Under the pieces are notes generated by a model. That model was not told the origin of the DNA and made no database searches. It saw only the letters and a program-made list of their open reading frames with translations. A stretch of DNA of 64,000 nt from Burkholderiales bacterium (GTDB lineage Bacteria > Pseudomonadota > Gammaproteobacteria > Burkholderiales > Burkholderiaceae_E), in contig JADCHE010000011.1 of NCBI GenBank assembly GCA_020248665.1, forward strand, positions 26,018 to 90,017, given 5' to 3'. A program made the translations under genes and the position numbers. Shown piece by piece: positions 52,541 to 61,625 of this stretch; within the stretch, counting starts at the first letter, position 1; every line of letters begins with the position of its first letter.

Positions 52541-52884
52541 GCCGCGGACGCGGGCGCGGTGCGGCTCGGTCGCCCGCCGCCGGCGCGATCCTCTCGATCG
52601 TGCCCGGCACGGGGCCGACGCTGTCGTTCGGGCAGGACGGCCAGGCGTCGAGGTCGGCGGGCTGCAACCGATTCACCGGCACCTGGCGTGCCCAGGGCAT
52701 CGGGGCGAGGGTGCGGCCGGAATCCACGACGCGGATGGCCTGGGGCGAGGGGTCGATGACGCGGGAGCGCGGTTACCCGCAGGCGCTGCAGGCGGTCGCG
52801 TGGTTCCTCCTCGACGCGGACCGGCTCGAGCTCCGGCGCGCCCCGGGGGCCCTGGCCGTGGCGCTGCAGCGCGAGCCGGACTGA
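52537..52884 (+). CDS. META-domain protein
   Basis: This 115-residue protein carries one META domain: TLSFGQDGQASRSAGCNRFT, then ESTTRMAWGE where relatives have TRMAC, and LQAVAWFLLDADRLEL. META domains occur in heat-shock protein HslJ and related envelope proteins. There is no signal peptide or lipobox; residues 1-15 are basic. The start overlaps the Bug receptor stop. It may be a truncated lipoprotein that still carries a whole domain. The loss of the second cysteine removes the usual disulfide. Confidence 0.65.
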   Translation: MSRGRGRGAARSPAAGAILSIVPGTGPTLSFGQDGQASRSAGCNRFTGTWRAQGIGARVRPESTTRMAWGEGSMTRERGYPQALQAVAWFLLDADRLELRRAPGALAVALQREPD

Positions 52885-52939
52885 CGCGCGGCCTGCCGGA
52901 CGCCGACCCGACCGCCGCGCGGGGCGCGCCGCGGGCGCG

Positions 52940-54781
52940 CTACCTCCCGCCGACCGGCCGAGTCGGCGACAGCGCCGCGTACAGCGCGAGTCGGCGCTCG
53001 AGCATCGCGAACGCGTCGCGGCAGTCGGCCGACTCCGCACAGCCCGAGGCCTTGCGCAGCGGGTCGAGGCGCCAGACCGCGCGGCCCGCCTTGATCGTCT
53101 CCATCACCTTCAGGTCGACGAGCGACTCGCGCGGCACCGTCAGCGGGTTGTCCGACAGGATCGCGAAGTCGGCGAGCTTGCCGACCTCGATCGAGCCCTT
53201 CGTCTTCTCCTCGAAGTGCTGCCAGGCGGGCCACAGCGTCAGTGCCTTGATCGCGACGATCGGCTCGACGCGGTGCTCCGGGCCGAGCACCTGGCCGCTG
53301 CGGGTCGTGCGGTTCACCGTCGCCGACAGCACACGCATCGTGTCGGGCAGCACGACCGGCGCGTCGTGGTGCGACGAGAACATCATGCCCCGCTGCACCA
53401 GCCAGCCGGTCGGCGAGATGTTCGCCGCGCGCTCCGGCCCGAACACCGAATCGCGGTGCCAGTCGCCCCAGTAGAAGGTGTGCATCGGGAACATCGACGG
53501 GAAGATGCCGAGCGCCTTGACCCGGTCGACCTGCGAGGCCTGCAGCAGGTGGCCGTGGATCATCACCGGGCGCCGGTCCTTGCGCGGCACCTTCGCCGAC
53601 GCCGCCTCGACCGCCTTCAGCATCTGCTCGATCGCCGCGTCGCCGCTGACGTGCATCATGATCTGCCAGTCGTTGCGGAACGCGCGGGTCACGTAGTCCG
53701 CGACCTGGGCGTCGTCCTTGAACGTGGGGTAGCCGGCGTAGGTCGCCGGCTGGCCCGGCGGCGGCTTGAAGAACGGCTGCGACAGCCACGCGGTCTTGCC
53801 CTGCGGCGAGCCGTCGAGGTTCAGCTTCACGCCGCCGATCCGGAAACCGTTCACGTAGGTCCTGCGGTGCAGCGGGCCCTTCAGCGCCGGGTCGTCGGCG
53901 CTCATCTGCAGGTCGGGATAGGCGACCACGTCGAGCTTCAGCGCGCCCTGGGCGGCCGCGCGCGGCAGCAGCTTCAGGCTCCCGGGCGATGTCCGGCCGT
54001 CCTGCGCGGTGGTATGGCCGAAGCGCAGGTACAGCTCCTGGCCGGCCTTCAGCATCGCGATCTGCTGCGCCTCGCCGAGGGCCGGCATCAGCTTCATCAG
54101 CGCCGCGATGTGCGCGGTCTCCTCGAGCGTGCCGTCCGGCTCGCGCGAGCCCGCCTTGCGCCGGATCGCGCCACCCGGCGGGTCGGGCGTGTCGGCGGTG
54201 ATGCCCGCCTTGCGCAGCGCCGCGCTGTTGTAGGCGCCGAGATGGCCGGACTGGTGGACCACGATCACCGGCAGGTTCCGCGACACCTCGTCGAGCTCCT
54301 CTCGGGTCGGCGGGCGGCCCTCCTTCAGCTGCGAGTCGTCGTAGCCGAAGCCCATCACCAGTCCGTACTCGCGGTGCCACGGGCTCACGGCCATCCAGTC
54401 GCGCAGCGTCTGCTGCAGCGCGGCCACCGAGTCGTTGCGGCCGTCGGGCGGCGGCAGCGCGTTCGCGACCAGCGCCTGGATGCCGACGCCGGTGATGTGC
54501 CCGTGCCCGTCGACGAAGCCGGGCAGCAGCGTGCGGCCCTTCAGGTCATGGCGGACGGTCTTCGGGCCGGCGAAGCGCCGCTCGACGTCGGCGAGCGCGC
54601 CGACACCGACGATCTTCCCGCCTCGGACCGCGACCGCCTCGGCCGACGGTCGTGCATCGTCGACGGTGACGATCGGGCCGCCGCTCCAGATCGCGTCGGC
54701 GGGCTGGGCGAGGGCGGCAAGAGGCCCCAGCGCGAGGGCGGCGGGCAGCGCGTGGCGGGCGAGGGCGCGGAGCACGGTCAT
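52940..54781 (-). CDS. Secreted YtcJ-like amidohydrolase
   Basis: This 613-residue protein has a signal peptide (to ALAQ, about residue 25) and an amidohydrolase TIM barrel. The metal HxH pair is in GFVDGHGHITGVG, and further blocks are VIVVHQSGHLGAYNS, MMHVSGDAAIEQ and the late SHHDAPVV. C-terminal IEVGKLADFAILSDNPL closes the composite beta-domain. These enzymes hydrolyse N-acyl, N-formyl or cyclic amide bonds. The start was set at ATG 54781 because the leader begins there; an ATG 30 bases upstream is less likely. Periplasmic site and unknown substrate. Confidence 0.88.
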   Translation of the reverse strand: MTVLRALARHALPAALALGPLAALAQPADAIWSGGPIVTVDDARPSAEAVAVRGGKIVGVGALADVERRFAGPKTVRHDLKGRTLLPGFVDGHGHITGVGIQALVANALPPPDGRNDSVAALQQTLRDWMAVSPWHREYGLVMGFGYDDSQLKEGRPPTREELDEVSRNLPVIVVHQSGHLGAYNSAALRKAGITADTPDPPGGAIRRKAGSREPDGTLEETAHIAALMKLMPALGEAQQIAMLKAGQELYLRFGHTTAQDGRTSPGSLKLLPRAAAQGALKLDVVAYPDLQMSADDPALKGPLHRRTYVNGFRIGGVKLNLDGSPQGKTAWLSQPFFKPPPGQPATYAGYPTFKDDAQVADYVTRAFRNDWQIMMHVSGDAAIEQMLKAVEAASAKVPRKDRRPVMIHGHLLQASQVDRVKALGIFPSMFPMHTFYWGDWHRDSVFGPERAANISPTGWLVQRGMMFSSHHDAPVVLPDTMRVLSATVNRTTRSGQVLGPEHRVEPIVAIKALTLWPAWQHFEEKTKGSIEVGKLADFAILSDNPLTVPRESLVDLKVMETIKAGRAVWRLDPLRKASGCAESADCRDAFAMLERRLALYAALSPTRPVGGR

Positions 54782-54952
54782 CTGGCGAAGCTCCCGGCGG
54801 CGATGCCGCAAGCGTGGCCGAAGCGGTTCGCCTCGGGCACGCCTGGACGATCGACGACTGCCCCCCGCGTGCCAGACCCGATGCGGCCGGTCCGGGGCCC
54901 GTGCGCCCGATGCGGCACCGGGTCGATGACGGCGCGGCGGGCCGCCGGCGGC

Positions 54953-56059
<1,107 letters not shown>

Positions 56060-56212
56060 CGCGGTCTCCTGAGTGCGCACGCCGGGCGGCGCGTCGTGCG
56101 GACGATCCTGACGATTCTAGGCATCCGGCGCGCCAGCCGATTGCGTATCGATGGCGTCGTGACGCGGTTTCTCGCAAGATCCTGCCATCGAAGTCCGACA
56201 TGGAGGCGGATC

Positions 56213-56719
56213 ATGCCCCGACGCCCCGCTGCTCCCGCCACGGTCGATCTCGACCGCACCGACCTGCGCATCCTCGCCGAGCTGCAGCGCGACGGCCGTC
56301 TCACCAACCAGGAGCTCGCCGAGCGGGTCTCGCTGTCGCCGTCGCCGTGCCTGCGCCGGGTGCGCCGGCTCGAGGAGGCGGGCGTGATCCGCGGCTACGT
56401 CGCGCTCGTCGAGCCACGCGCGGTCGGCCTCGGCGTCGTCGCCTACGCGAGCGTGAAGCTCGACAAGCGCGCGCCGGCGAAGGGCGGGCGCATTCCCTAC
56501 GACGAGTTCCGCGAGGCGGTGCGCGACTGGCCGGAGGTGGCCGCGTGCCACGCGACCACCGGCGACATGGACTACCTGCTGCGCGTGCACGTCGGCACGC
56601 TCGACGACTTCTCGCGCTTCGTGCAGCAGCGTCTGCTGCGCCAGCCGGCGGTGCTCGACGTGCGGACGAGCTTCGCGCTCGACGTGATCAAGGACACGAC
56701 GGCGCTGCCGCTGGGATAG
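56213..56719 (+). CDS. Lrp/AsnC-family regulator
   Basis: This 168-residue protein has the AsnC-type helix-turn-helix (residues 12-62: DLRILAELQRDGRLTNQELA and SPSPCLRRVRRLEEAGVIRG) and a RAM ligand domain with GDMDYLLRVHVGTLDDFSRF. It is the short Lrp form that senses an amino acid. It is divergent from hpd across 153 bp, so control of tyrosine catabolism is likely. TGGAGG at 56201-56206 is its ribosome site. The gene ends directly before the hairpin repeat. Confidence 0.92.
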   Translation: MPRRPAAPATVDLDRTDLRILAELQRDGRLTNQELAERVSLSPSPCLRRVRRLEEAGVIRGYVALVEPRAVGLGVVAYASVKLDKRAPAKGGRIPYDEFREAVRDWPEVAACHATTGDMDYLLRVHVGTLDDFSRFVQQRLLRQPAVLDVRTSFALDVIKDTTALPLG

Positions 56720-56720
56720 T

Positions 56721-56815
56721 GCCGGCTCTCGCCGGATTCACGCTCGGGACGCGGGAGGGTGCCGCAGGCGTGCGGCACCCGCCGATGGGGCGGCGGGCAG
56801 TGCCCGCCGAAACCC
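56721..56815. repeat. Hairpin repeat, copy 1 (between lrp and MBL genes)
   Basis: Three stems follow one another: CCGGC-TCTC-GCCGG (56722-56735); GGGTGCCGCA-GGCG-TGCGGCACCC (56757-56780, perfect 10 bp); and CGGCGGGC-AGT-GCCCGCCG (56791-56809, perfect 8 bp) followed by AAACCCC. The first 22 bases match 61138-61159 with one mismatch, and the last two stems match copy 2 in form. Here it sits between convergent genes and probably also acts as a bidirectional terminator. Confidence 0.75.
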
Positions 56816-56818
56816 CCG

Positions 56819-57778
56819 TCAGCCCTGCAGCGACTTCCACATCTCGATGTCGCGCTCGGCCGTCCAGATGCGCGGGTGCTCGATGCCGCTCGCCTCGTCG
56901 TAGGCGCGCGAGACGTCGAAGGGCAGGCAGTGCTCGTAGATGAACACGCTGCCGAACACCGGGTCCATCACCTCGCGCACGTCCTTGAACACCGCCTTCA
57001 GGTCCTTGCCGGCGGCCACGCCGCGGCGTGCGGTCTGGTACAGGTCGGTGACCCAGCGGCGCGTGTACTCGATCGCCTTCTCGCAGTCCTCGGGCGTCGT
57101 CATCGCCGGGCCGCGGCCGGGCACCAGCTTCCTCGGCTCGAGCGCGCGCAGCGCCTCGAGCGTCGCCGGCCATGCCTCGAGGTGAGCGTCGCCGGTGTAG
57201 ACGCCCGCGTTGTACTCGACCAGATCGCCCGAGAAGATCACGTCCTGCGAGGGCACCCAGGCGATGGTGTCGCCCCTGGTGTGCCCGGGGCCGATGTGCT
57301 TGAGGCGCACCTCGAGCTTGCCGAGGAACAGCGTCAGGTCGCGCTCGAACACCATCGTCGGCCAGGTCAGGCCGGGCACCGTCTCCACGCCCGCGAAGAG
57401 CCGCGGGAAGCGCTCGATCTCGCTCTTCATGTCCTGCGCGCCGCGCTCGACGATCAGCTCGTAGGTGCCGCGCGAGGCGATCACCTCGGTCGCGCCTTCG
57501 GCGAAGTAGGCCGACGCGCCGAGCACGCGCACCGCGTGGTAGTGCGACAGCACCACGTACTTGATCGGCTTGTCGGTGACCGAGCGGATGCGGGCGATCA
57601 GGTCCTGCGCCATCGCCGGCGTCGCGGTGGTGTCGATCACCATGCACGCGTCGTCGCCGACGATCACGCCGGAGTTGGGGTCGCCCTCGGCAGTATAGGC
57701 CCAGCAGTTCTCGGACAGCTGCGTGAAGGTGACCTGCTTGGCGGCGAGGTCGCCCTTCGAGGCGAATTGTGCGGACAT
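56819..57778 (-). CDS. MBL-fold metallo-hydrolase with altered metal motif
   Basis: This 319-residue protein has the metallo-beta-lactamase fold: ACMVIDTTATPAMAQDL, LKHIGPGHTRGDTIAW, and DVIFSGDLVEYNAG. The family HxHxDH motif reads HYHAVR at about residue 78, so Asp and the last His, ligands of the second metal, are missing while the other histidine and aspartate ligands remain. It may bind one metal or have another function. It starts at ATG 57778 with a 14-bp palindrome just upstream. The divergence from the usual motif is also seen, as I recall, in related betaproteobacterial proteins. Confidence 0.85.
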   Translation of the reverse strand: MSAQFASKGDLAAKQVTFTQLSENCWAYTAEGDPNSGVIVGDDACMVIDTTATPAMAQDLIARIRSVTDKPIKYVVLSHYHAVRVLGASAYFAEGATEVIASRGTYELIVERGAQDMKSEIERFPRLFAGVETVPGLTWPTMVFERDLTLFLGKLEVRLKHIGPGHTRGDTIAWVPSQDVIFSGDLVEYNAGVYTGDAHLEAWPATLEALRALEPRKLVPGRGPAMTTPEDCEKAIEYTRRWVTDLYQTARRGVAAGKDLKAVFKDVREVMDPVFGSVFIYEHCLPFDVSRAYDEASGIEHPRIWTAERDIEMWKSLQG

Positions 57779-57794
57779 GGCGTGTCTCCCGATG

Positions 57795-57808
57795 GAATCG
57801 ATCGATTC
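57795..57808. promoter_or_regulatory. 14-bp perfect palindrome GAATCGATCGATTC
   Basis: A perfect palindrome lies 17 bp upstream of the MBL start and next to the minus-strand TATAGA (-10-like, about 57807-57812). In a region of more than 70% GC its AT content stands out. It is a plausible operator for a dimeric repressor. The nearest regulator gene is the TetR-type at 57920. Confidence 0.5.
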
Positions 57809-57919
57809 TATACGGTGCGTCCGGGATGCAGAGGACCCGTGCGCGCGCACCGCAGGCCGCGGGCGCATGCGGTCGCGGCCCCGGCGCGACCCTGCGCCCG
57901 GGCCAAGCGCGCGCCGACC

Positions 57920-58537
57920 TCAGGCGCAGGGCGCGTCGACCTCGGGCGAGGGCTCGCACACCCCGCGCTCCCACAGGTCGATCACCAGCTCCGCATACCG
58001 CTCGTAGCTCATCGGCCCGTCCGGGCGCAGCCACGCGAAGGTGAAGTTGATCATGCCGAACAGCGCCATCGTGGCCGGCGTGCGCTCGCCCGGCGCGAAG
58101 CGGCCAGGCGCCAGGCGCTCGAGCGTGTCGGCGACCGCGGCGACGACCGCGCGCTGCTTCGCGAGGATCGGCTCGCGGAGCTCGGGCGACAGGAACTTCA
58201 CGTCGTTGAGCAGCGCGACGTGCCGCTCGCGCGAGTCGCGGTACTCGACCAGCAGCGCGCGGATCAGCGCGGCCAGCTCGTCGCGCGGCGCGAGCCCCTG
58301 CGCGCGCACCTCCTCGACGACCCGCAGCAGCCGGCGCACGTACCGCTCGAGCGACTCCGCGAGCAGCGACTCCTTGCTCGGGAAGTAGTGGTACAGCCGC
58401 GCCTTCGAGGTGCCGCAGGCCTGCGCGAGCTGCGACATCGACGCGCTCGGGTAGCCCAGCTCGGCGAACGCCGAGGTCGCGAGCGCGAGGATGCGGTCGC
58501 GCTGGTCGTCGTAGTCGGACGCCTTGGGCCGCGCCAC
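57920..58537 (-). CDS. TetR-family regulator of the paa operon (PaaR-like)
   Basis: This 205-residue TetR protein has the helix-turn-helix at residues 12-58 (RILALATSAFAELGYPSAS and GTSKARLYHYFPSKESLLAE) and a TetR_C17-like ligand domain with RHVALLNDVKFLSPELR. The start is a GTG at 58537, three bases after paaE, so it is the last gene of the paa operon. By family and place it should bind phenylacetyl-CoA and repress paa through the site at 62682-62697. The name PaaR is an inference. Confidence 0.88.
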   Translation of the reverse strand: MARPKASDYDDQRDRILALATSAFAELGYPSASMSQLAQACGTSKARLYHYFPSKESLLAESLERYVRRLLRVVEEVRAQGLAPRDELAALIRALLVEYRDSRERHVALLNDVKFLSPELREPILAKQRAVVAAVADTLERLAPGRFAPGERTPATMALFGMINFTFAWLRPDGPMSYERYAELVIDLWERGVCEPSPEVDAPCA

Positions 58538-58540
58538 GGC

Positions 58541-59623
58541 TCAGCGCTCGTCGTAGCTGACCACGACGCGCTCGCTCACCGGGTGCGCCTGGCAGGTCAG
58601 CACGAAGCCGTCGGCGATCTCCTTCGGCTCGAGCGTGTAGTTCTTGTCCATCCGCACCTCGCCCTCGAGCACCTTCGCGCGGCAGGTGCAGCACACGCCG
58701 CCCTTGCACGCGTAGGGCAGCGCGGCCCCGGCCGCGAGCCCCGCGTCGAGGATCGCCTGGCCCTCGAAGGGCACGCGCAGGTGGCGCTCCTTGCCGTCGA
58801 TCACGATCACCACCTTCGCCGCGGGCGCGTCGACCGCGACCGGCTTCGGGGCGCCCGACGGCGCCGGCGTGCCGAAGCGCTCGACGTGGATCCGGTCCTG
58901 CGGCACGCCCGCCGCGCGCAGCGCCGCCTCCGCCGCGTCCATCATCGGCGCGGGGCCGCAGACGAAGGCCTCGTCGATCGCCTCGCCGGCGAGCACGGTG
59001 CGCATCAGCTCGCCGCAGCGCGCCTCGTCGAGCAGCCCCGACAGCAGGTCGACCTCCTGCGGCTCGTCGGACAGCACGTGCACCAGGCGCAGCCGGTCCA
59101 TGCAGGTGTTCTTCAGCTCCTCGAGCCGCTCGAGGAACATGATCGAGGCGACCGTGCGGTTGCCGTAGACCAGCGTGAACGCGCTGCCCGGCTCGGTCGA
59201 CAGGATGGTCTCGATCAGCGACAGCATCGGCGTGATGCCCGAGCCGCCGGCGAAGCCGACGTAGCGGCGCGCGCGTGCCGGGTCCAGGTCGGTGGTGAAG
59301 CGTCCGTCGGGCGTCATCACGTCGATCGCGCGGCCGGGCCTGAGCGACTCGTTCGCCCAGTTCGAGAAGCGCCCGCCCGCGACGCGCTTGATCGCGACGC
59401 GCAGCTCGCCGCGGCGCTCGTAGTCGGGCACGCCGACGCAGACCGAGTACGAGCGGCGCACGTCCTCGCCGTCGAGCGTCTCGCGAAGCGTCAGGAACTG
59501 GCCTTGCCGGAAGCGGTACGCGTCGCGCAGCTCGGGTGGCACGTCGAACGCGACCGAGATCGCGTCGGCGGTCTCGGGGCGCACGTCGCGGATGGTGAGG
59601 CGGTGGAACTGCGGCACGGCCAT
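58541..59623 (-). CDS. paaE: Phenylacetyl-CoA 1,2-epoxidase reductase subunit PaaE
   Basis: This 360-residue protein has a ferredoxin-NADP reductase half (FAD motif RRSYSVCVGVP and NADP motif VGFAGGSGITPMLSL) and a C-terminal plant-type [2Fe-2S] ferredoxin with YACKGGVCCTCRAKV and the last cysteine in FVLTCQAHP. It passes electrons from NADPH to the diiron centre of PaaA. It starts 13 bp after paaD. The order matches the paaABCDE operons of other proteobacteria. Confidence 0.95.
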   Translation of the reverse strand: MAVPQFHRLTIRDVRPETADAISVAFDVPPELRDAYRFRQGQFLTLRETLDGEDVRRSYSVCVGVPDYERRGELRVAIKRVAGGRFSNWANESLRPGRAIDVMTPDGRFTTDLDPARARRYVGFAGGSGITPMLSLIETILSTEPGSAFTLVYGNRTVASIMFLERLEELKNTCMDRLRLVHVLSDEPQEVDLLSGLLDEARCGELMRTVLAGEAIDEAFVCGPAPMMDAAEAALRAAGVPQDRIHVERFGTPAPSGAPKPVAVDAPAAKVVIVIDGKERHLRVPFEGQAILDAGLAAGAALPYACKGGVCCTCRAKVLEGEVRMDKNYTLEPKEIADGFVLTCQAHPVSERVVVSYDER

Positions 59624-59636
59624 GGCACGCTCGCTG

Positions 59637-60332
59637 TCAGTAGGGCTTGAAGTAGTCGAAGGGCTCGCGGCAGGCGACGCAGCGGTAGAGCGCCTTGCAC
59701 GGCGTCGAGCCGTGCTGCGACAGGCGTTCCACGTCGGCCGAGCCGCAGCGCGGGCACTCGATGATCTCGGCGTCGGTGTCGCCGCTGGCCGTCGCGGCGA
59801 CAGCCGCGGCGACGGCCGTGCCGGACGTCGGGTCGGAGGGCGCGCGGCGGTGCGCGTCGACGGCGGAGAAGGGCGTTTCCGCGGAAACGCCGGCGAGCGC
59901 CGGGTCGGGTCGCGACGCCGACGCGCCGCGCGCGCTCGCGCCGGCCGTCTCGCCCGCTCGCGGCACGAGTCGCACGAACGAGACGCCGGCCGACGCGGCC
60001 GCGCCGGGTGGCGCGATGCCGTACGCGCGCAGCTTGCGGCGGCCGTCGGCGCTGATCCAGTCGGTGCTCCACGGCGGCGCGAGCACCATCCGCACCTCGG
60101 CGTCCGCGAAGCCGCCGTCGGCGAGCGCGCGGCGAACGTCGTCGGCGATCACGCGCGTCGCGGGGCAGCCGGTGTAGGTCGGCGTGAGCTCGACGACCAC
60201 GCGGCCGCCCTCGTCGCGCACGTCGCGCAGGATGCCGAGGTCGTCGAGCGTGACCACCGGGATCTCGGGGTCGGGCACCGAGGCCGCGCACGCGCGGGCG
60301 CGCGCCAGGCGTTCGTCGGCGACCGCGCTCAT
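59637..60332 (-). CDS. paaD: Phenylacetate degradation protein PaaD with long linker
   Basis: This 231-residue protein has the MIP18/DUF59 domain (residues 15-110: DPEIPVVTLDDLGILRDV and TYTGCPATRVIADDV) and a C-terminal zinc-ribbon-like domain with Cys193, Cys196, Cys218 and Cys221. Between them lies a 75-residue Ala/Ser/Gly-rich linker (about 112-188). Usual PaaD proteins are about 165 residues, so the linker is an expansion. PaaD is thought to help mature the epoxidase metal centre. The start is ATG 60332, 10 bp after paaC. Confidence 0.93.
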   Translation of the reverse strand: MSAVADERLARARACAASVPDPEIPVVTLDDLGILRDVRDEGGRVVVELTPTYTGCPATRVIADDVRRALADGGFADAEVRMVLAPPWSTDWISADGRRKLRAYGIAPPGAAASAGVSFVRLVPRAGETAGASARGASASRPDPALAGVSAETPFSAVDAHRRAPSDPTSGTAVAAAVAATASGDTDAEIIECPRCGSADVERLSQHGSTPCKALYRCVACREPFDYFKPY

Positions 60333-60342
60333 CGCGTCGGGC

Positions 60343-61116
60343 TCACCAGCTCGCACCGGGATGCTGGCGTGCGAGGGTCTGCATCTCGGCGAGCAGGAAC
60401 CCCATGTGCTCGCTGTGCACGCCGAGCTTGCCGGTGGAGACGAACGGCACGTCGGCCGGCCGCGCGAGCGTCGCCTTCGCGAGCACCGCGTCGACGGTCG
60501 CGTCCCAGGCGGGCTTCAGCTCGGCGAGCGTCGGGCCGATGCCCGCCTTCGCCGCCTCGCGCTCGACCGCGTCGGTCACCCACCACTCGTTGGTGTACGG
60601 CCAGAGCCGATCGAGCGCGGCCTGCGCTCGGCGCTTCGACTCGTCGGTGCCGTCGCCGAAGCGCACCGTCCAGTCGGCCGCGTGGCGCAGGTGCGAGCGC
60701 GCCTCCTTGACCGACTTCGCGGCGATCTGCGCGAGCTCGGTGTCGGCGGACGTCGACAGCGCCTCGTAGCGCGGCACCGCGAGCGCCGAGGCGAGCAGGT
60801 TGCGCACGATCGTCGTCGCGTAGTCGTCGTGCGCCGAATCGCCGTTCGGCAGCTCGACCAGCGTGCAGTTGCGGAATTCACGCTCGTCGCGGAAGTAGGC
60901 GAGCGCGTCCTCGTCGCGGCCGCGGCCCTCGAGACGGCCGGCGTGCGAGAGCAGCAGCCGGGCCTGGCCGATCAGGTCGAGGGAGACGTTGGTCAGCGCG
61001 ATGTCCTCTTCCAGCAGGGGGCCGTGGCCGCACCACTCGGCGAGGCGCTGGCCGAGGACGAGGGCGTCGTCGGCGAGGCGGAGGAGGTAGTCGATGTGGA
61101 ACGAAGGGGCGCTCAT
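60343..61116 (-). CDS. paaC: Phenylacetyl-CoA epoxidase structural subunit PaaC
   Basis: This 257-residue helical protein is the ferritin-like partner of PaaA: YLLRLADDALVLGQRLAEWC, NVSLDLIGQARLLL, LARQHPGASW at the end. It gives shape to the PaaAC core but has lost full iron ligands, as known for the family. ATG 61116 was chosen because the conserved region starts there; an upstream ATG at 61158 lies in the repeat. The 190-bp gap to paaB is filled by repeat copy 2. Confidence 0.94.
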   Translation of the reverse strand: MSAPSFHIDYLLRLADDALVLGQRLAEWCGHGPLLEEDIALTNVSLDLIGQARLLLSHAGRLEGRGRDEDALAYFRDEREFRNCTLVELPNGDSAHDDYATTIVRNLLASALAVPRYEALSTSADTELAQIAAKSVKEARSHLRHAADWTVRFGDGTDESKRRAQAALDRLWPYTNEWWVTDAVEREAAKAGIGPTLAELKPAWDATVDAVLAKATLARPADVPFVSTGKLGVHSEHMGFLLAEMQTLARQHPGASW

Positions 61117-61137
61117 GGGCGGTCCTGGGCAATTCTT

Positions 61138-61296
61138 GCCGGCTCTCGCCGGATACACGTTCTCGCACTACCAGCCCGGCCCATCGGGGCCGGTCGTTCG
61201 CCAGGCGGCTCGCGGTGCGAGCCGAAACCCCTGGCTCACCGCCGCAAGCATGCGGCGCCCGGTCGGCAGGCGGCGAGCAGTGCTCGCCGAAACCCC
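61138..61296. repeat. Hairpin repeat, copy 2 (inside the paa operon)
   Basis: Between paaB and paaC lie CCGGC-TCTC-GCCGG (61139-61152), then CGGCTCGC-GGT-GCGAGCCG (61206-61224) followed by AAACCCC, GCCGCA-AGCA-TGCGGC (61241-61256), and CGGCGAGC-AGT-GCTCGCCG (61271-61289) followed by AAACCCC. The arrangement matches copy 1 with one more AAACCCC hairpin. Stem bases differ from copy 1 in paired fashion, so structure is conserved. It could tune the paaB/paaC expression ratio. Confidence 0.75.
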
Positions 61297-61306
61297 TGCC
61301 TTCCCC

Positions 61307-61594
61307 TCACATATGCTTCACTTCGTCCGGCAGCTCGTAGAACGTCGGATGCCGGTAGATCTTGTCCGCCATCGGGTCGAAGTCGATCGACTTGTCCTGC
61401 GGCGCCGACGCGGTGATCGCGGCCGAGGGCACGACCCAGATGCTCACGCCCTCCATCCGGCGCGTGTAGACGTCGCGCGCCATGCGCAGCGCCATCTGCG
61501 CGTCGGCGGCGTGCAGGCTGCCGCAGTGCTTGTGGTCCAGGCCCTGCTTGCTGCGGACGAACACTTCCCACAGCGGGAGTTCCCTGTCGCTCAT
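61307..61594 (-). CDS. paaB: Phenylacetyl-CoA epoxidase subunit PaaB
   Basis: This 95-residue protein matches PaaB: WEVFVRSKQGLDHKHCGSLH, DAQMALRMARDVYTRR and SIWVVPSAAI. PaaB bridges PaaAC dimers into the active assembly. It is full length and starts 31 bp after paaA stops. The following gap with hairpins is the only break in the otherwise tight operon. Confidence 0.95.
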   Translation of the reverse strand: MSDRELPLWEVFVRSKQGLDHKHCGSLHAADAQMALRMARDVYTRRMEGVSIWVVPSAAITASAPQDKSIDFDPMADKIYRHPTFYELPDEVKHM

Positions 61595-61625
61595 CGTCGT
61601 GCTCCTCGTTGTCCCGTTTCGCGGC

